DNA from: Trematomus loennbergii
Taxonomy: Eukaryota > Chordata > Actinopteri > Perciformes > Nototheniidae
NCBI GenBank assembly: GCA_012861695.1
Contig: JAAOOA010000027.1
Location: 18,534,075 to 18,598,074, forward strand
Length of the DNA: 64,000 nt
Reading direction: 5' to 3'
In this document: piece after piece, positions 11,365-22,714 of the stretch
Layout of the letters: the number at the start of each line of letters is the position of its first letter
Position numbering within the stretch: the first letter of the stretch is position 1
Program-made: the position numbers and the translations under genes
The notes under the pieces: generated by a model
What the model saw: only the letters and a program-made list of their open reading frames with translations
What the model was told of the DNA's origin: nothing
Database searches by the model: none

Positions 11365-14300
11365 ATGGCTGCCTCTTTTGACAGCGACCTCCAGGTCATC
11401 AGAGGAGCAAAGCTGTCCTCCAAGTTTTCAGACTACCTTGTTCTGGACTTAATTGGACAAGGAGCCTTTGCAAAAGTCACCAAGTGTGTCAAGTCCGCCA
11501 CCAATGAAACGGTGGCTGTGAGGATAACAAAGACACAGACAGAAAAAGAGCATGGCATCCTGCAAAAGCTCAGGAGCTTTGACTCTGATGTGGGGAACTT
11601 TGTAAGGTGGGACACCTCATTCCTCTACAAAGACCATCTCTGTCAAGAATTCGAGCTGCTGGATATGAATCTGAAGGAGTTTGTGCATACGAGAAAGACC
11701 TTGTCTCTACCCCTGAAAGACATCCGGCCTATTGTACATCAGGTGGCAACAGCTCTGAAAGTCCTGAAAGGCTTAGGGATCACTCACACAGATGTCAGAC
11801 CAGAGAATATTATGCTAGTGGATCACTTACGGCAGCCATTAAAGGTCAAACTTATCGACTTCGGCTCTGCCTGCGATGCCACAAAAGCAGAGCAGGTCCC
11901 ATCAATGCAGCACACGTGGTACATGGCTCCAGAGGCCATGCTGGGACTCCTCTGTGACGAGCCCATAGACATGTGGTCCCTGGGCTGCATTGCTGTTGAG
12001 CTCTTCCTGGGCTCTCCGCTGTACCCCGGGAGCTGTGAATATGACATGATCTGCAAGATAACACAGACTCAGGGTGAGATGCCAGGGCACCTCCTCAACG
12101 CTGGACTCAAAACAAGAAAGTTTTACCTGAACACTTGTCCAAATAAGTGGACACTCATGACACCACATGAGTATGGAGGCATGTCAGTGATTGACGGCAT
12201 GTTCAGCTCCCTGGATGATCTGAAGAAAGTCCAGCCGAAGCAAGACAGTCATGCCTCAAAAGCACATGCCATGAGAGATAAGGCTGATCTGGAGAACTTT
12301 GTGGAGCTGGTCAAGCAGATGCTGCAACTGGATCCTATTCAGAGAATAACACCCAGCCAGGTGTTGCAGCATCTTTTCGTTACAACGAGCCATCAGATGG
12401 ACTTCTGTCCTCCACAAAGTCTGAGATCCACACAGCAGCCATCCTCAAAAACCAGATATTTTCCTGGGGCTAAAAGTCCACAAAAACCATTGAAACTGGT
12501 TGAGAATACTTCAAGCATCACTCTAATCCAGCCTCAGAGGAAAAGAAAGAGGGTCTCTGCTGGAAACAGATGCAGAGAATGCGCTTCCCCTGTAAGGAAG
12601 AAGCGGAGAACTTGTGGAGGTAGATCTTCAGTGAAAAGGCGTTATTGGGAAATTTCAGAGGGCACTAGAGGATTTGGAGATTTCACTTCCCCAGAGAGAA
12701 AGAAGAGGAGGTTATGGGAAGATAAACCAACGCCAAAAAGGCGATATTCAAAGGCTAGGAAAAGAAACCCAAAGACCTCCTCATCAGGGAAGATTATGAG
12801 AAGGATCTGTGAAGATGCACCTCTGTTGGTAAATAAGCCCATTGGTAGCATTTCAAATGGCAGCCCAATAACGCTGAAGATCCCATCACCAGAGAAGATG
12901 ACAGGGGAACTCACCCCTCTGGTAGACAGGCCTTCTGGTAAAATGTCAAGTGGCAGCCCAACAGTCCCAAAGATCCCATCCCGAGAAAAGATGGTCGGGA
13001 AAGTTACACCTCGGTTAAAAGGCTTCTGGTCAAATTTCGGTGGCAGCACGACAGTCTCAAAGTTCTCATCACCTGAAAAGATGATCTGGGAAGCCACACC
13101 TTTGGCCAAAAGTACTTCTGGTCAAATGTCATGGGGCAGCACAACAATCCCAAAGATCCATCACCAGAAAAGATGATCTGGGAAGCCACACCTTTGGCCA
13201 AAAGTACTTCTGGTCAAATGTCATGGGGCAGCACAACAACCCCAAAGATCTCATCACCAGAAAAGATGATCTGGGAAGCCACACCTTTGGCCAAAAGTAC
13301 TTCTGGTCAAATGTCATGGGGCAGCACAACAACCCCAAAGATCTCATCACCTGAAAAGATGATCTGGGAAGCCACACCTTTGGCCAAAAGTACTTCTGGT
13401 CAAATGTCATGGGGCAGCACAACAACCCCAAAGATCTCATCACCTGAAAAGATGATCTGGGAAGCCACACCTTTGGCCAAAAGTACTTCTGGTCAAATGT
13501 CATGGGGCAGCACAACAACCCCAAAGATCTCATCACCTGAAAAGATGATCTGGGAAGCCACACCTTTGGCCAAAAGTACTTCTGGTCAAATGTCATGGGG
13601 CAGCACAACAACCCCAAAGATCTCATCACCTGAAAAGATGATCTGGGAAGCCACACCTTTGGCCAAAAGTACTTCTGGTCAAATGTCATGGGGCAGCACA
13701 ACAACCCCAAAGATCTCATCACCTGAAAAGATGATCTGGGAAGCCACACCTTTGGCCAAAAGTACTTCTGGTCAAATGTCATGGGGCAGCACAACAACCC
13801 CAAAGATCTCATCACCTGAAAAGATGATCTGGGAAGCCACACCTTTGGCCAAAAGTTCTGGTCAAATGTCATGGGGCAGCACAACAACCCCAAAGATCTC
13901 ATCACCTGAAAAGATGATCTGGGAAGCCACACCTTTGGCCAAAAGGCCTTCTGTTGAACTTTCAAGTGGCAGCAAACACAGCCCACAGATCTCTCTCCTC
14001 TCAAAGGGGTTGAAGAGTATCGTAATTACACAGGAGAAAGACACTACCATGCTACCAAGCACCTCTAAAGACGCTGCTTCCACTGTGACCCAGCAGAAAT
14101 CTCTGAACCAGGGTGTCGACAAGAGCGGAAAAACTCTAATATGGATCATTGGATCTGGTAACGTTCAAAGAGGAGAAGTTGCAGCCTATGAGAACTTCGG
14201 TGAGAATTTTGGACTTGACGTCAAAGTTCAATGGTTTGGCACAGGAGGCATGCTCTGGAAGGGAGTCCTACCCCGCTTTCAGGCAGAGTTGTCAAACTCT

Positions 14301-14696
14301 CAGAGACCCCCTGACATTTTGGTCATCCACGCCGGCGGCAACAGCCTGGGAACAATGCCTGCAATGAACCTTTCATCAGTCATGAACAATGAATTGATGA
14401 AGCTCCATTCACAGTTTCCTTCAATGGCCATTGCATATTCCTGCATCACCGAGCGGCAAGTGTGGAGAAATGGACCTCCAGGGAAGGTCAACTATGACAG
14501 GAAGTGCGTCAACACATTTATGCAAAAGGCTGTTGGCAACCTTGGTGGTGAAGTAATTCAACATCCCCTGCTGAGATTTTTTGACAACAACATATATCTC
14601 CCAGACGGAGTGAACTTCAGCAAGAAGGGGAATGAAATATTTGTGAGCAGCATCCGCAGTGTCGTGATGAAGATCCTTCAGAAATCTCACACCTAA
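11365..14696 (+). CDS. HIPK-like (pseudo)kinase with 31-aa repeats and SGNH-like C-terminal domain, unit 1
   Basis: The start at 11365 (MAASFDSDL) is preferred over an in-frame ATG at 11263 because unit 2 keeps only this one in frame. A protein-kinase domain spans about residues 24-345: G-loop GQGAFAKV (31-38), HTDVRPEN (141-148), DFGSA (165-169), MAPE (187-190), IDMWSLGC. The overall pattern is closest to HIPK/DYRK-type kinases. The beta-3 lysine is arginine (VAVRI, R53), the catalytic-loop lysine is arginine (R145), and the HIPK activation-loop tyrosine position looks like serine. A basic region rich in KRKR/KKRR, nuclear-signal-like, follows. Then come 31-residue repeats and a C-terminal SGNH-hydrolase-like domain (from about 14138; IWIIGSG, HAGGNSLG, LPDGVNF). 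The reading frame shifts once near 13155 by loss of one base within the repeat array. It lies between the C and D segments and has no evident link to antibody formation. Confidence 0.8.
13062..13960 (+). repeat. Coding minisatellite, 93-bp period, unit 1
   Basis: About ten copies of a 93-bp unit encode a 31-residue repeat containing SPEKMIWEATPLAKSTSGQM. Adjacent copies are nearly identical; earlier, more diverged copies extend back to about 12880. One copy lacks one base (near 13155), causing the frameshift. One near 13855 lacks three bases (two residues). Confidence 0.92.
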
Positions 14697-14718
14697 CTGC
14701 GAAACAAATATGTCTGAT

Positions 14719-15274
14719 ATGGATCATTGGATCTGGTTATGTTCAAAGAGGAGAAGTTGCAGCCTATGAGAACTTCGATGAGAATTTTGGACTTGGCGTC
14801 AAAGTTCAATGGTTTGGCACAGGAGGCATGCTCTGGAAGGGAGTCCTACCCCGCTTTCAGGCAGAGTTGTCAAACTCTCAGAGACCCCCTGACATTTTGG
14901 TCATCCATGCCGGCGGCAACAGCCTGGGAACAATGCCTGCAATGAACCTTTCATCAGTCATGCACAATGAATTGATGAAGCTCCATTCACAGTTTCCTTC
15001 AATGGCCATTGCATATTCCTGCATCACCGAGCGGCAAGTGTGGAGAAATGGACCTCCAGGGAAGGTCAACTATGACAGGAAGTGCGTCAACACATTTATG
15101 CAAAAGGCTGTTGGCAACCTTGGTTGTGAAGTAATTCAACATCCCCTGCTGAGATTTTTTGACAACAACACATATCTGCCAGACGGAGTGAACTTCAACA
15201 AGAAAGGGAATGGAATATTTGTGAGAAGCATGCGCAGTGTCGTGATGAAGATTCTTCAGAAATCTCACACCTAA
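14719..15274 (+). pseudogene. Tandem duplicate of the SGNH-like domain, unit 1
   Basis: A second copy of about 14138-14696 follows directly after the stop codon, with the same stop (KILQKSHT) and few differences. The open frame covers the whole domain but has no ATG at its start (first in-frame ATG at 14828), and it follows a stop codon. It is probably an untranslated leftover of a local duplication. AATAAA at 15332-15337 could end the transcript. It also carries DGVNF (Asn for His) in the last block. Confidence 0.75.
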
Positions 15275-17290
15275 CTGCGAAACAAATATGTCTCCAGTTT
15301 CTCCATGTTCCTGTTGTAAATGTGTCAGCATAATAAAATTAAATCATAAAAATGTATAACTGTGTACAGTGGTGGAATGTGTGTAGGGTTAGAACTGATT
15401 TATATTTGCAATTAGCAGTAGTGTTTGAAATGTACAATTCATTTAAAATATGCCTTGGTTCATTTTGTATCATCTTAATTAACTGACTAAGGAAAACAAT
15501 TATAGAGCTAGGGAGAAAATACTGAATAATTTAAGCTAGCTGTGGCAACTATATCGTCACTTGCTAGCAACATACTAGATAACCTGTATATGCACTTTGG
15601 TCTTTTATTGATATTACAATGTAAACAGTAATTATGGCAACAATAGCTTTCAAATGTTAAAACAGGTGTCAAAATGGTAAATTTTAGTCATAATGGGACA
15701 CAGCGATGAACATTAAATAATACTATTACTGATACTACAGACAATATCCTGTATCAATCTTTTCCATTTTTAGTGGTATAGTAGGACTTGTCTATGTCCT
15801 TATTATATATAAACAAAACCACATGACTGAAGAGGATGTATTTCTTTGTTATTCTACTGCTTTTTTAAGTGCAGCCAAACTTTACTGAACCGTATCCAGA
15901 CATCCAAGGCAAACAAGAGGTGGATGGTTCCTGTGTGACAACAGGGCCTTATGACTGCTGCTGTAGTGTTTTAAAATGTAGCCATCAGTAAAAAGTAAAA
16001 CTTGGTAACATCATGTAAATTGAGATGCATTACCTCAGACTATAACTACTTCACATGACTAAACCCCCCTGACATAAACCCTAATATAGCTCATGTGTGT
16101 CTGCAGATCTATTTGTGTAAATCCACAATATACAAGAAGCGGGTTGTTTGGCATAAAATACCTTATATTTAACGAATAGGACCAGACTGGGAAGAACATT
16201 GCTTAGAATTCCGCATTTTATGACCCAGTAAACCCACAAAAAGTGATGATAGTAAGCAAACAAAGCAGAGTAGACTGACCTCCAGGTGCCTGTACAGTGG
16301 TGACCTTTGAAGTTAAAGATAGCGATATGTGCTGCCATCTACAGGCTTCTATGTGCACTGACCCCACTCTGTAAAAAAGAGCACATTTCTATCATTTAAC
16401 ATTTAACTGCAAGAAACACATATTTTCACCATTATATCAAAGTTAGTCAAATACTTTCATCAATGGAATATTCTGCATGTTCAAAATCCAACTAGTTAGT
16501 AAGTCCTGCCATTGAACAATGTTATTTGTTTAAGTATCTACAGTGGTTATTATTACAATCCAATACATTTTTTGGCCTAAAATACTTTATATTTAATGAA
16601 TAGGACCAGACTAGGAAGACAATCAAAAAACATTTCAAAAAGTGATTGATGATAGTAAGCAAACAAAGCAGTAGCCTGATCTCTAGGTGCCTCTACAGTG
16701 GTGATCTTTTAATTTAAAGATAGTGCTTTGCTGCCATCTGCAGGCTTCTAGTGTACTGATCCCACTCTGTAAAACAGCACATTTCTGTCTAAAACTACAT
16801 CGCAATTACAAAAAAGTGTGATCCGACAGTATTTGCAACAGTTCTTTGCCCCAGTCCATGTGAAGCTTATTAAAAATAATATTATTTTCAGGCTCAGAAG
16901 AATATATATATAAATGTTACTGCTGCTGAAAAAAACCCTGATAGCCTACATTCCCAAACATTTAACTACATCTTAAAAATGTTATTATTATTCAAATCTT
17001 AAAACGGTCCAGGAATAATTTTAAATCATAATTATTTAAATGAAAAGAAGAATAGTTGTTGTGTTGCTGTTTATTGTAAATAAGGGACAAGCAGCTACAC
17101 TTTGGTAAAGGTTTATGCATGTTGATGCTGTAACTTTCTTAATATTTAAAAGCCATGAGAAATTAAGGTTAATAATTTCTTCAAATTTTTGTTGATATTG
17201 AGGTCAATTTACTGTAAAAAGTGGGCTGCCATACCATACAGTATAATAGTAGCACTATACAAAATCTCATCAACAGTATCATGTGTCTGA
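15275..17290. other. Spacer between kinase gene and D cluster, with a diverged direct repeat
   Basis: No gene is visible. Sequence at about 16145-16375 is repeated in diverged form at 16572-16800 (shared GGACCAGACT, GATGATAGTAAGCAAAC, GCTGCCATCT). A stretch at 16455-16570 resembles the start of the D blocks (17300-17420), so part of this spacer may be an old, D-less D-block copy. Confidence 0.6.
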
Positions 17291-17536
17291 AAAAATATTA
17301 AAAGACTTTCATTATTGGAATATTCTGCATGTTCAAAGTCATTTAGTACGGCCATTGAACAATGTGAATTAATAAAAATACAAAAGGTATGTACAGTGGT
17401 TATTACAATCCCATTTTTCTTTTTATTAATTATCTAAATGAATCATTTTAAAAGTAGCCATTTTATTAGCCGTGTACTTCAGAGAAGGGGATGAGCTACA
17501 GTGGCACAGGTTTTTGCACAGTGGTGTTTCACTGTG

Positions 17537-17549
17537 TCTACGGGGGAAC
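17537..17549 (+). other. D segment D1 with both 12-RSS (17509-17577)
   Basis: Core TCTACGGGGGAAC. The left signal is GGTTTTTGC, 12 bp, CACTGTG. The right signal is CACAGTG, 12 bp, ACAAAAACC. Both spacers are 12 bp, so it can join to 23-RSS J segments and, by rule, to VH. The left nonamer ends in C instead of T. Confidence 0.95.
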
Positions 17550-18227
17550 CACAGTGATTGACACAGTTACAAAAACCTCTGGCAAAGCTCCGTAAACTTT
17601 AGAGTTTAGATGAAAGATATGCAAACAATTATAGGAAGCTGTGACTTGAAGAAAATAGAGTGAGTTTGAATACATTTCACAAACGTAGTACTTAAGAATT
17701 AATAATATGCACATTGTTATAACATGTTATTGCATTACCCTGTCATTGCTGCTACATCTGCTTTTATTTATTTATTTATTTGTGTCTATTTTCATTACTG
17801 CAGTGAGAGATGCCAAAGAAATGTCGTTAAACTTTGTATGATGACAACAAAGATATATTCTATTCTATAAAAGACTGGGCAGTATTTTTAAATATGATAA
17901 ACAGGATGATATACCTGTACCAAAATATAATGAGTATGAAAATATGTAATCTTCTGTCAGAGCCTATTTTCCATGTTTCATGCAATGTGTTTCTCATTCA
18001 CATGTATACTTAGTTTGTATATGCATTTTCTTTTATAACTGTATGAGTGAAACTCATGTTTTTTACATTATTAAAAAAACTAAAAAAAGGAGACACTTGT
18101 ACAGGTGATTCTGTTCTAGGATTAAATCGTAAAATCATCAACTAAAATGAAAGGGTTCAAAGCAAGTGTGAGTGTTGTGACAGCCAGTGTGCTGGGTGGA
18201 GTTTTTGTATGGAGTCATATCACAGTG

Positions 18228-18239
18228 CAGCATTACAAC
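18228..18239 (+). other. D segment D2 with both 12-RSS (18200-18267)
   Basis: Core CAGCATTACAAC. Left: AGTTTTTGT, 12 bp, CACAGTG. Right: CACAGTG, 12 bp, ACAAAAACC. The left heptamer has A at the central position, where CACTGTG is consensus in this orientation. Confidence 0.92.
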
Positions 18240-18600
18240 CACAGTGATACATTGTGTGACAAAAACCCCTTTCCACTGGAGGACATGTGGCTAATAAGGA
18301 AACCAGGAGGTGAGATATGTGACCTACATAACTTCATCATAAGAAGCACAGATGTATGATAATTGAAAATAATGTAATCAATTACTGTTAGGCAACATGG
18401 GCTTATAAATTACCTTACAAAAAATGAGTCAGAATTTGGTAAGGATGGTAAAAGGAATTTGCTTTGATGTTTAAATGTACATAAATAACACCAAAAGAGA
18501 AAGCAAAAAATAAAAGATAAAAGCAGATATGGAAAAAAAGGGAGAGAAATACAATGCACTGTATCAAGCAAGGGTTTTTGTATGAGCATGTAGCACTGTG

Positions 18601-18614
18601 GATCGAATGGGCAC
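18601..18614 (+). other. D segment D3 with both 12-RSS (18573-18642)
   Basis: Core GATCGAATGGGCAC. Left: GGTTTTTGT, 12 bp, CACTGTG. Right: CACAGTG, 12 bp, ACAAAAACC. Both RSS are fully consensus. Confidence 0.95.
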
Positions 18615-18862
18615 CACAGTGATATTGGGCAATACAAAAACCTGAACTAAAATACTCAATATCACTGTGCGTCAAGAAAGAGAAGATCAGGTAATCCCCC
18701 AAATCCCTTGAATCTAAAGCAAGGTGATATTAAAAAACTATTGCTCTGATGGTTCCTTTTACAAGATTAGATTATAAGATTACAAACACAGAGCAACATG
18801 TGTGTGTTGTCATGTCAGTCAGTGTACTGGGTGGAGTTTTTGTATGGAGTTGTATCACAGTG

Positions 18863-18879
18863 CTCTATATAGCGGCTCC
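18863..18879 (+). other. D segment D4 with both 12-RSS (18835-18907)
   Basis: Core of 17 nt, CTCTATATAGCGGCTCC. Left: AGTTTTTGT, 12 bp, CACAGTG. Right: CACAGTG, 12 bp, ACAAAAACC. Its copy D9 has an identical core. Confidence 0.92.
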
Positions 18880-19109
18880 CACAGTGATACATTGTGTGAC
18901 AAAAACCTATTTCCACTGACTGAAGGGAATGCTGTGTATGATGCTGATGATACAAAAGACGGCTCAGAAGGTCGGAGTGCTTTCTGATGCCTGTATTTGT
19001 ACAAAATAAACTCTTAAATGAGTAAAGATGCTTAAGAAAAAGATTAAGATAAGACACCATTTTGTGTTATCCAGAGGGAAATTGCTGTGCAGTAGTTGCT
19101 AATACAAAC

Positions 19110-19841
19110 TAGGGCTGGGCGGTATGACAAAAAACTCTCAGTATTTTTCCAAACTAGAACGGTATCACAGTGTATCATGGCATTTATTTATTTTTCAATG
19201 AGTGGAAATGTATTTACATTTATAAGTTTGGCCACACACAAACACACCTGATCAGTGGTGGCCCTCATGAGTCTTATTAGGGGAAGGAATCAAAATGCAT
19301 GAAACAGCTGCAAAATGTAAACCATTTTATTGTGCAAACTTTGCGTACCACATAACAACATAACTACTAACAAGAAAAGCACTGTTTGAAAATGTAAACA
19401 AATCCCCCCTTCCCTGAAACTGCACATTTGAATTATGATTGACCTTCAAACTTAGGTTCAGAATAAAAGAAGAAAGTGCAACGTAATAAACCTCGCTTCA
19501 AGCCAAGGTACACTACACAGACAATATTCAAGTATTTAAACAAATATAACTAGTGCAACTTGGCTGGCACTGCACTATTATCCCTCAATAGAGACTTTAA
19601 CACACTTTATTTAACAGTCAAAATGGCTACACTATGAACATCATAAAGGCACCAAAGCTGAACATTATCTACAGACTAGTGAGGCGACATTAAGGCTTTG
19701 GTAAAGCTTGTTGAGGATTGAGACATCAAGACATGTCAGACAATACACATTATGAAACACTGCCACGGTATTAAGTATATGAAACGTTCACATCCTACGG
19801 TATAAAGTTCAGGGTATGAAACGGTATACCTCCCAGCACTA
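19110..19841. mobile_element. hAT-type inverted-repeat element in D block A
   Basis: Ends TAGGGCTGGGCGGTATG and CATACC/GGTATACCTCCCAGCACTA are imperfect inverted repeats. The 8-bp direct repeat ATACAAAC flanks it on both sides (19102-19109, 19842-19849). No transposase frame. The same insertion at the same place in block B shows it predates the block duplication. Confidence 0.85.
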
Positions 19842-20272
19842 ATACAAACCATAAGAAAACAGAAAATATACAAATATTAAATAAAAAAATATTCCATTGC
19901 AAAAGAAAGTTAAAAGTAAGGAATAGTCTAATTTGCACTTAACGTCCCATTACTGCTCATTAAGTCTCAACATGATATCTCATAGGTAAGTTGTTGTGGT
20001 TGAGTTGTAATGATAATAATTAAATACTGACAATAAAATGGTGGTTTAGGAATCATGAGCTTAAAAACTGACAAAGTGACCTTAACACCCGGAGGATTGT
20101 GGTAATAAAAATTGTATTAGGTTTCCAAGTGTAAAATGATAAAAACAACAGAAGTATATTGTATCATTTCATAGTTAAAAAAAAAGAGTGCTGAAATATT
20201 GTGAATACTCCTGCTGAGTACAAAACATTGACCACACACACTCAGGTTTTTGTACGAGTATGTGGCATTGTG

Positions 20273-20290
20273 TGGATGGGGGGGGGGGGG
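20273..20290 (+). other. D segment D5 with both 12-RSS (20245-20318)
   Basis: Core starts TGGATG and ends in a run of G, 18 nt in total. Left: GGTTTTTGT, 12 bp, CATTGTG (one deviation). Right: CACAGTG, 12 bp, ACAAAAACC. The spacers are near inverted copies of each other (ACGAGTATGTGG and CTACATACTCGT), giving a long hairpin. The G-run length may be unreliable in the assembly. Confidence 0.88.
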
Positions 20291-20736
20291 CACAGTGCTA
20301 CATACTCGTACAAAAACCTGTCCTAAACTGAACGGAGGCCCAGAGTCACTATGCCTAAAACCTTAGAAACCCACAAAAGCTGTTTTTGTCTTGCATCATA
20401 TCATATTTTTCAAAATCCCCAAAAAACATTCATCACTCTCATCAGAAGCGTGTGAATGTAATTTGTCCATAATCTTAATATAGATCCAAAAAAAATATTA
20501 AAAGACTTTCATTATTGGAATATTCTGCATGTTCAAAGTAATTTAGTACGGCCATTGAACAATGTGAATTAATACAAATACAAAAGGTATGTACAGTGGT
20601 TATTACAATCCCATTTTTCTTATTATGAATTATCAAAATGAATCATTTTAAAAGTAGCCGTTTTATTAGTCGTGTACTTCAGAGAAGGGGATGAGCTACA
20701 GTGGCACAGGTTTTTGCACAGTGGTGTTTCACTGTG

Positions 20737-20750
20737 TCTACGGGGGCAGC
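20737..20750 (+). other. D segment D6 with both 12-RSS (20709-20778)
   Basis: Core TCTACGGGGGCAGC, the block B counterpart of D1. Left: GGTTTTTGC, 12 bp, CACTGTG. Right: CACAGTG, 12 bp, ACAAAAACC. Confidence 0.95.
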
Positions 20751-21403
20751 CACAGTGATTGACACAGTTACAAAAACCTCTGGCAAAGCTCCGTAAACTT
20801 TAGATGAAAGATATGCAAACAATTATAGGAAGCTGTGGCTTGAAGAAAATAGAGTGAGTTTGAATACATTTCACAAACGTAGTACTTAAGAATTAATAAT
20901 ATGCACATTGTTATAACATGTTATTGCATTACCCTGTCATTGCTGCTACATCTGCTTTTATTTATTTATTTATTTGTGTCTATTTTCATTACTGCAGTGA
21001 GAGATGCCAAAGAAATGTCGTTAAACTTTGTATGATGACAACAAAGATATATTCTATTCTATAAAAGACTGGGCAGTATTTTTAAATATGATAAACAGGA
21101 TGATATACCTGAACCAAAATATAATGAGTATGAAAATATGTAATCTTCTGTCAGAGCCTATTTTCCATGTTTCATGCAAGTGTTTCTCATTCACATGTAT
21201 ACTTAGTTTGTATATGCATTTTTTTTTTATAACTGTATTAGTGAAACTCTGAAACGAAACAAAAGGAGACAGTTGTACAGGTGATTCTGTTCTAGGATTA
21301 AATCGTAAAATCATCAACTAAAATGAAAGGGTTCAAAGCAAGTGTGAGTGTTGTGACAGCCAGTGTGCTGGGTGGAGTTTTTGTATGGAGTCATATCACA
21401 GTG

Positions 21404-21417
21404 CAGCATACAGCAAC
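21404..21417 (+). other. D segment D7 with both 12-RSS (21376-21445)
   Basis: Core CAGCATACAGCAAC, counterpart of D2. Left: AGTTTTTGT, 12 bp, CACAGTG. Right: CACAGTG, 12 bp, ACAAAAACC. Confidence 0.93.
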
Positions 21418-21496
21418 CACAGTGATACATTGTGTGACAAAAACCCCTTTCCACTGGAGGACATGTGGTGCTAATAAGGAAACCAGGAGGTGAGAT

Positions 21497-22379
21497 TGTA
21501 ATAATAATAATAAGGGGTTCCATTTATAAAGCACTTCATATTGAAATTCAAATCCCGAAGTGCTACAGGCGGTGAGCAGGAACAGTATAAATAGACATGA
21601 AACAACACGGTAGAATGAATAAAAAGCAATAAAAAAAATAAATAAAAATAAATAAAAATAAAAAGGATGGTAAAAGGGGTCTAGGCAAAGGCTCTTTTGA
21701 AAAGGTGGGTTTTGAGCTTTTTTAAAAGCCTCCACACTCTGTGGTGCTCTCATGTGGTGGGGAGAGCGTTCCACAGACTGGGTGCAGCGAGCAGAAGGCC
21801 CGGTCTCCCATGGTACGGAGCTTAGTCCTGGGGGTTTGAGCAGGTAGGAGTTGCTGGAGCGGGTGGTCCGCAAGGAAGTATGGGTGGTGAGGAGTTCCTT
21901 GAGGTAGGGAGGGGCAGTGCCATGGACACACTGGTGGGTGAGGACGGAGACCTTGAATTCTATCCTCAGTTCTACGGGTAGCCAGTGCAGTGCTTTAAGG
22001 ATGGGGGTGATGTGGTCATATTGCGCACCCTCATCAGGATCCTAGCAGCGCTGTTCTGTATGTACTGGAGCTTCTGGATGCTTTTGTTAGGGATCCCGAT
22101 GAGGAGTGCATTGCAGTAGTCCAGCCTGGAGGAGACAAAAGCGTGGACCAGCTTTCGGCGTCGGACAGAGTGAGTGCGGGGCGGAGTTTGGCGATGTTCC
22201 TGAGGTGATAGAAGGAGTTCTTGCACAGCTGTTTAATGTGGGCCTCAAAGGTGAGATGGGCGTCCATTTTAACACCCAGGTTGGTGACTATTGAGGTGAG
22301 GGTAATGTCCTGGCCGGAGAAGGTGATGGTGGTGATGGTGGATGACTGAACCTGGTGTGGGGTGCCAACTATAATGGCT
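21497..22379 (-). mobile_element. 5'-truncated LINE fragment in D block B
   Basis: The minus strand encodes the C-terminal part of a non-LTR retrotransposon reverse-transcriptase protein. Recognisable pieces, in several frames, are [18 protein letters not shown] and [26 protein letters not shown] tail lies at the 3' end (21499-21511). Block A (near 18315) shows the uninterrupted site. I cannot name the clade with certainty. Confidence 0.85.
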
Positions 22380-22666
22380 AATGTGACCTACATAACCTCC
22401 TCATGAAAAGCACAGATGTATGATAATTGAAAATAATGTGATCAACTACATAGGATTTTGTTAGGCAACATTGGCTTATAAATTACCTTACAAAAAACGA
22501 TTCAGAATTTGGTAAGGATGGTAAAAGGAATTTGCTTTGATGTTTAAAAAAGATACATAAATAACACCAAAAGAGAAAGTCAGTGAAAAATAAGAGCAGA
22601 AAAAAGGGAGAGAAATACAATGCACTGTATCAAGCAACGGTTTTTGTATGAGCGTGTGGCACTGTG

Positions 22667-22680
22667 GATGGGATGGCAGC
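22667..22680 (+). other. D segment D8 with both 12-RSS (22639-22708)
   Basis: Core GATGGGATGGCAGC, counterpart of D3. Left: GGTTTTTGT, 12 bp, CACTGTG. Right: CACAGTG, 12 bp, ACAAAAACC. An inverted-repeat element begins only about 6 bp after its right nonamer. Confidence 0.95.
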
Positions 22681-22714
22681 CACAGTGATATTGGGCAATA
22701 CAAAAACCTGAACT

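Larger units (their letters stand above)
17291..20478 (+). repeat. D block A (five D segments)
   Basis: This block carries D1-D5 in order and is repeated as block B at 20479-25278, with the same five types of D in the same order. Shared ends start near TTAAAAGACTTTCATT and finish near AATCTTAATATAGATC. It also carries the hAT-type element at 19110-19841. Confidence 0.9.

Noticed and set aside
13129..14004. 291-aa open frame on the minus strand over the minisatellite
   Set aside because: It is a shadow of the 93-bp repeat array: any frame without a stop in one unit stays open across all units. The + frame has kinase and SGNH neighbours in register.
19155..19175. CACAGTG-like heptamer inside the GGGCTGGGCGG element
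   Set aside because: No nonamer at a 12- or 23-bp distance on either side. It belongs to the hAT-type element.
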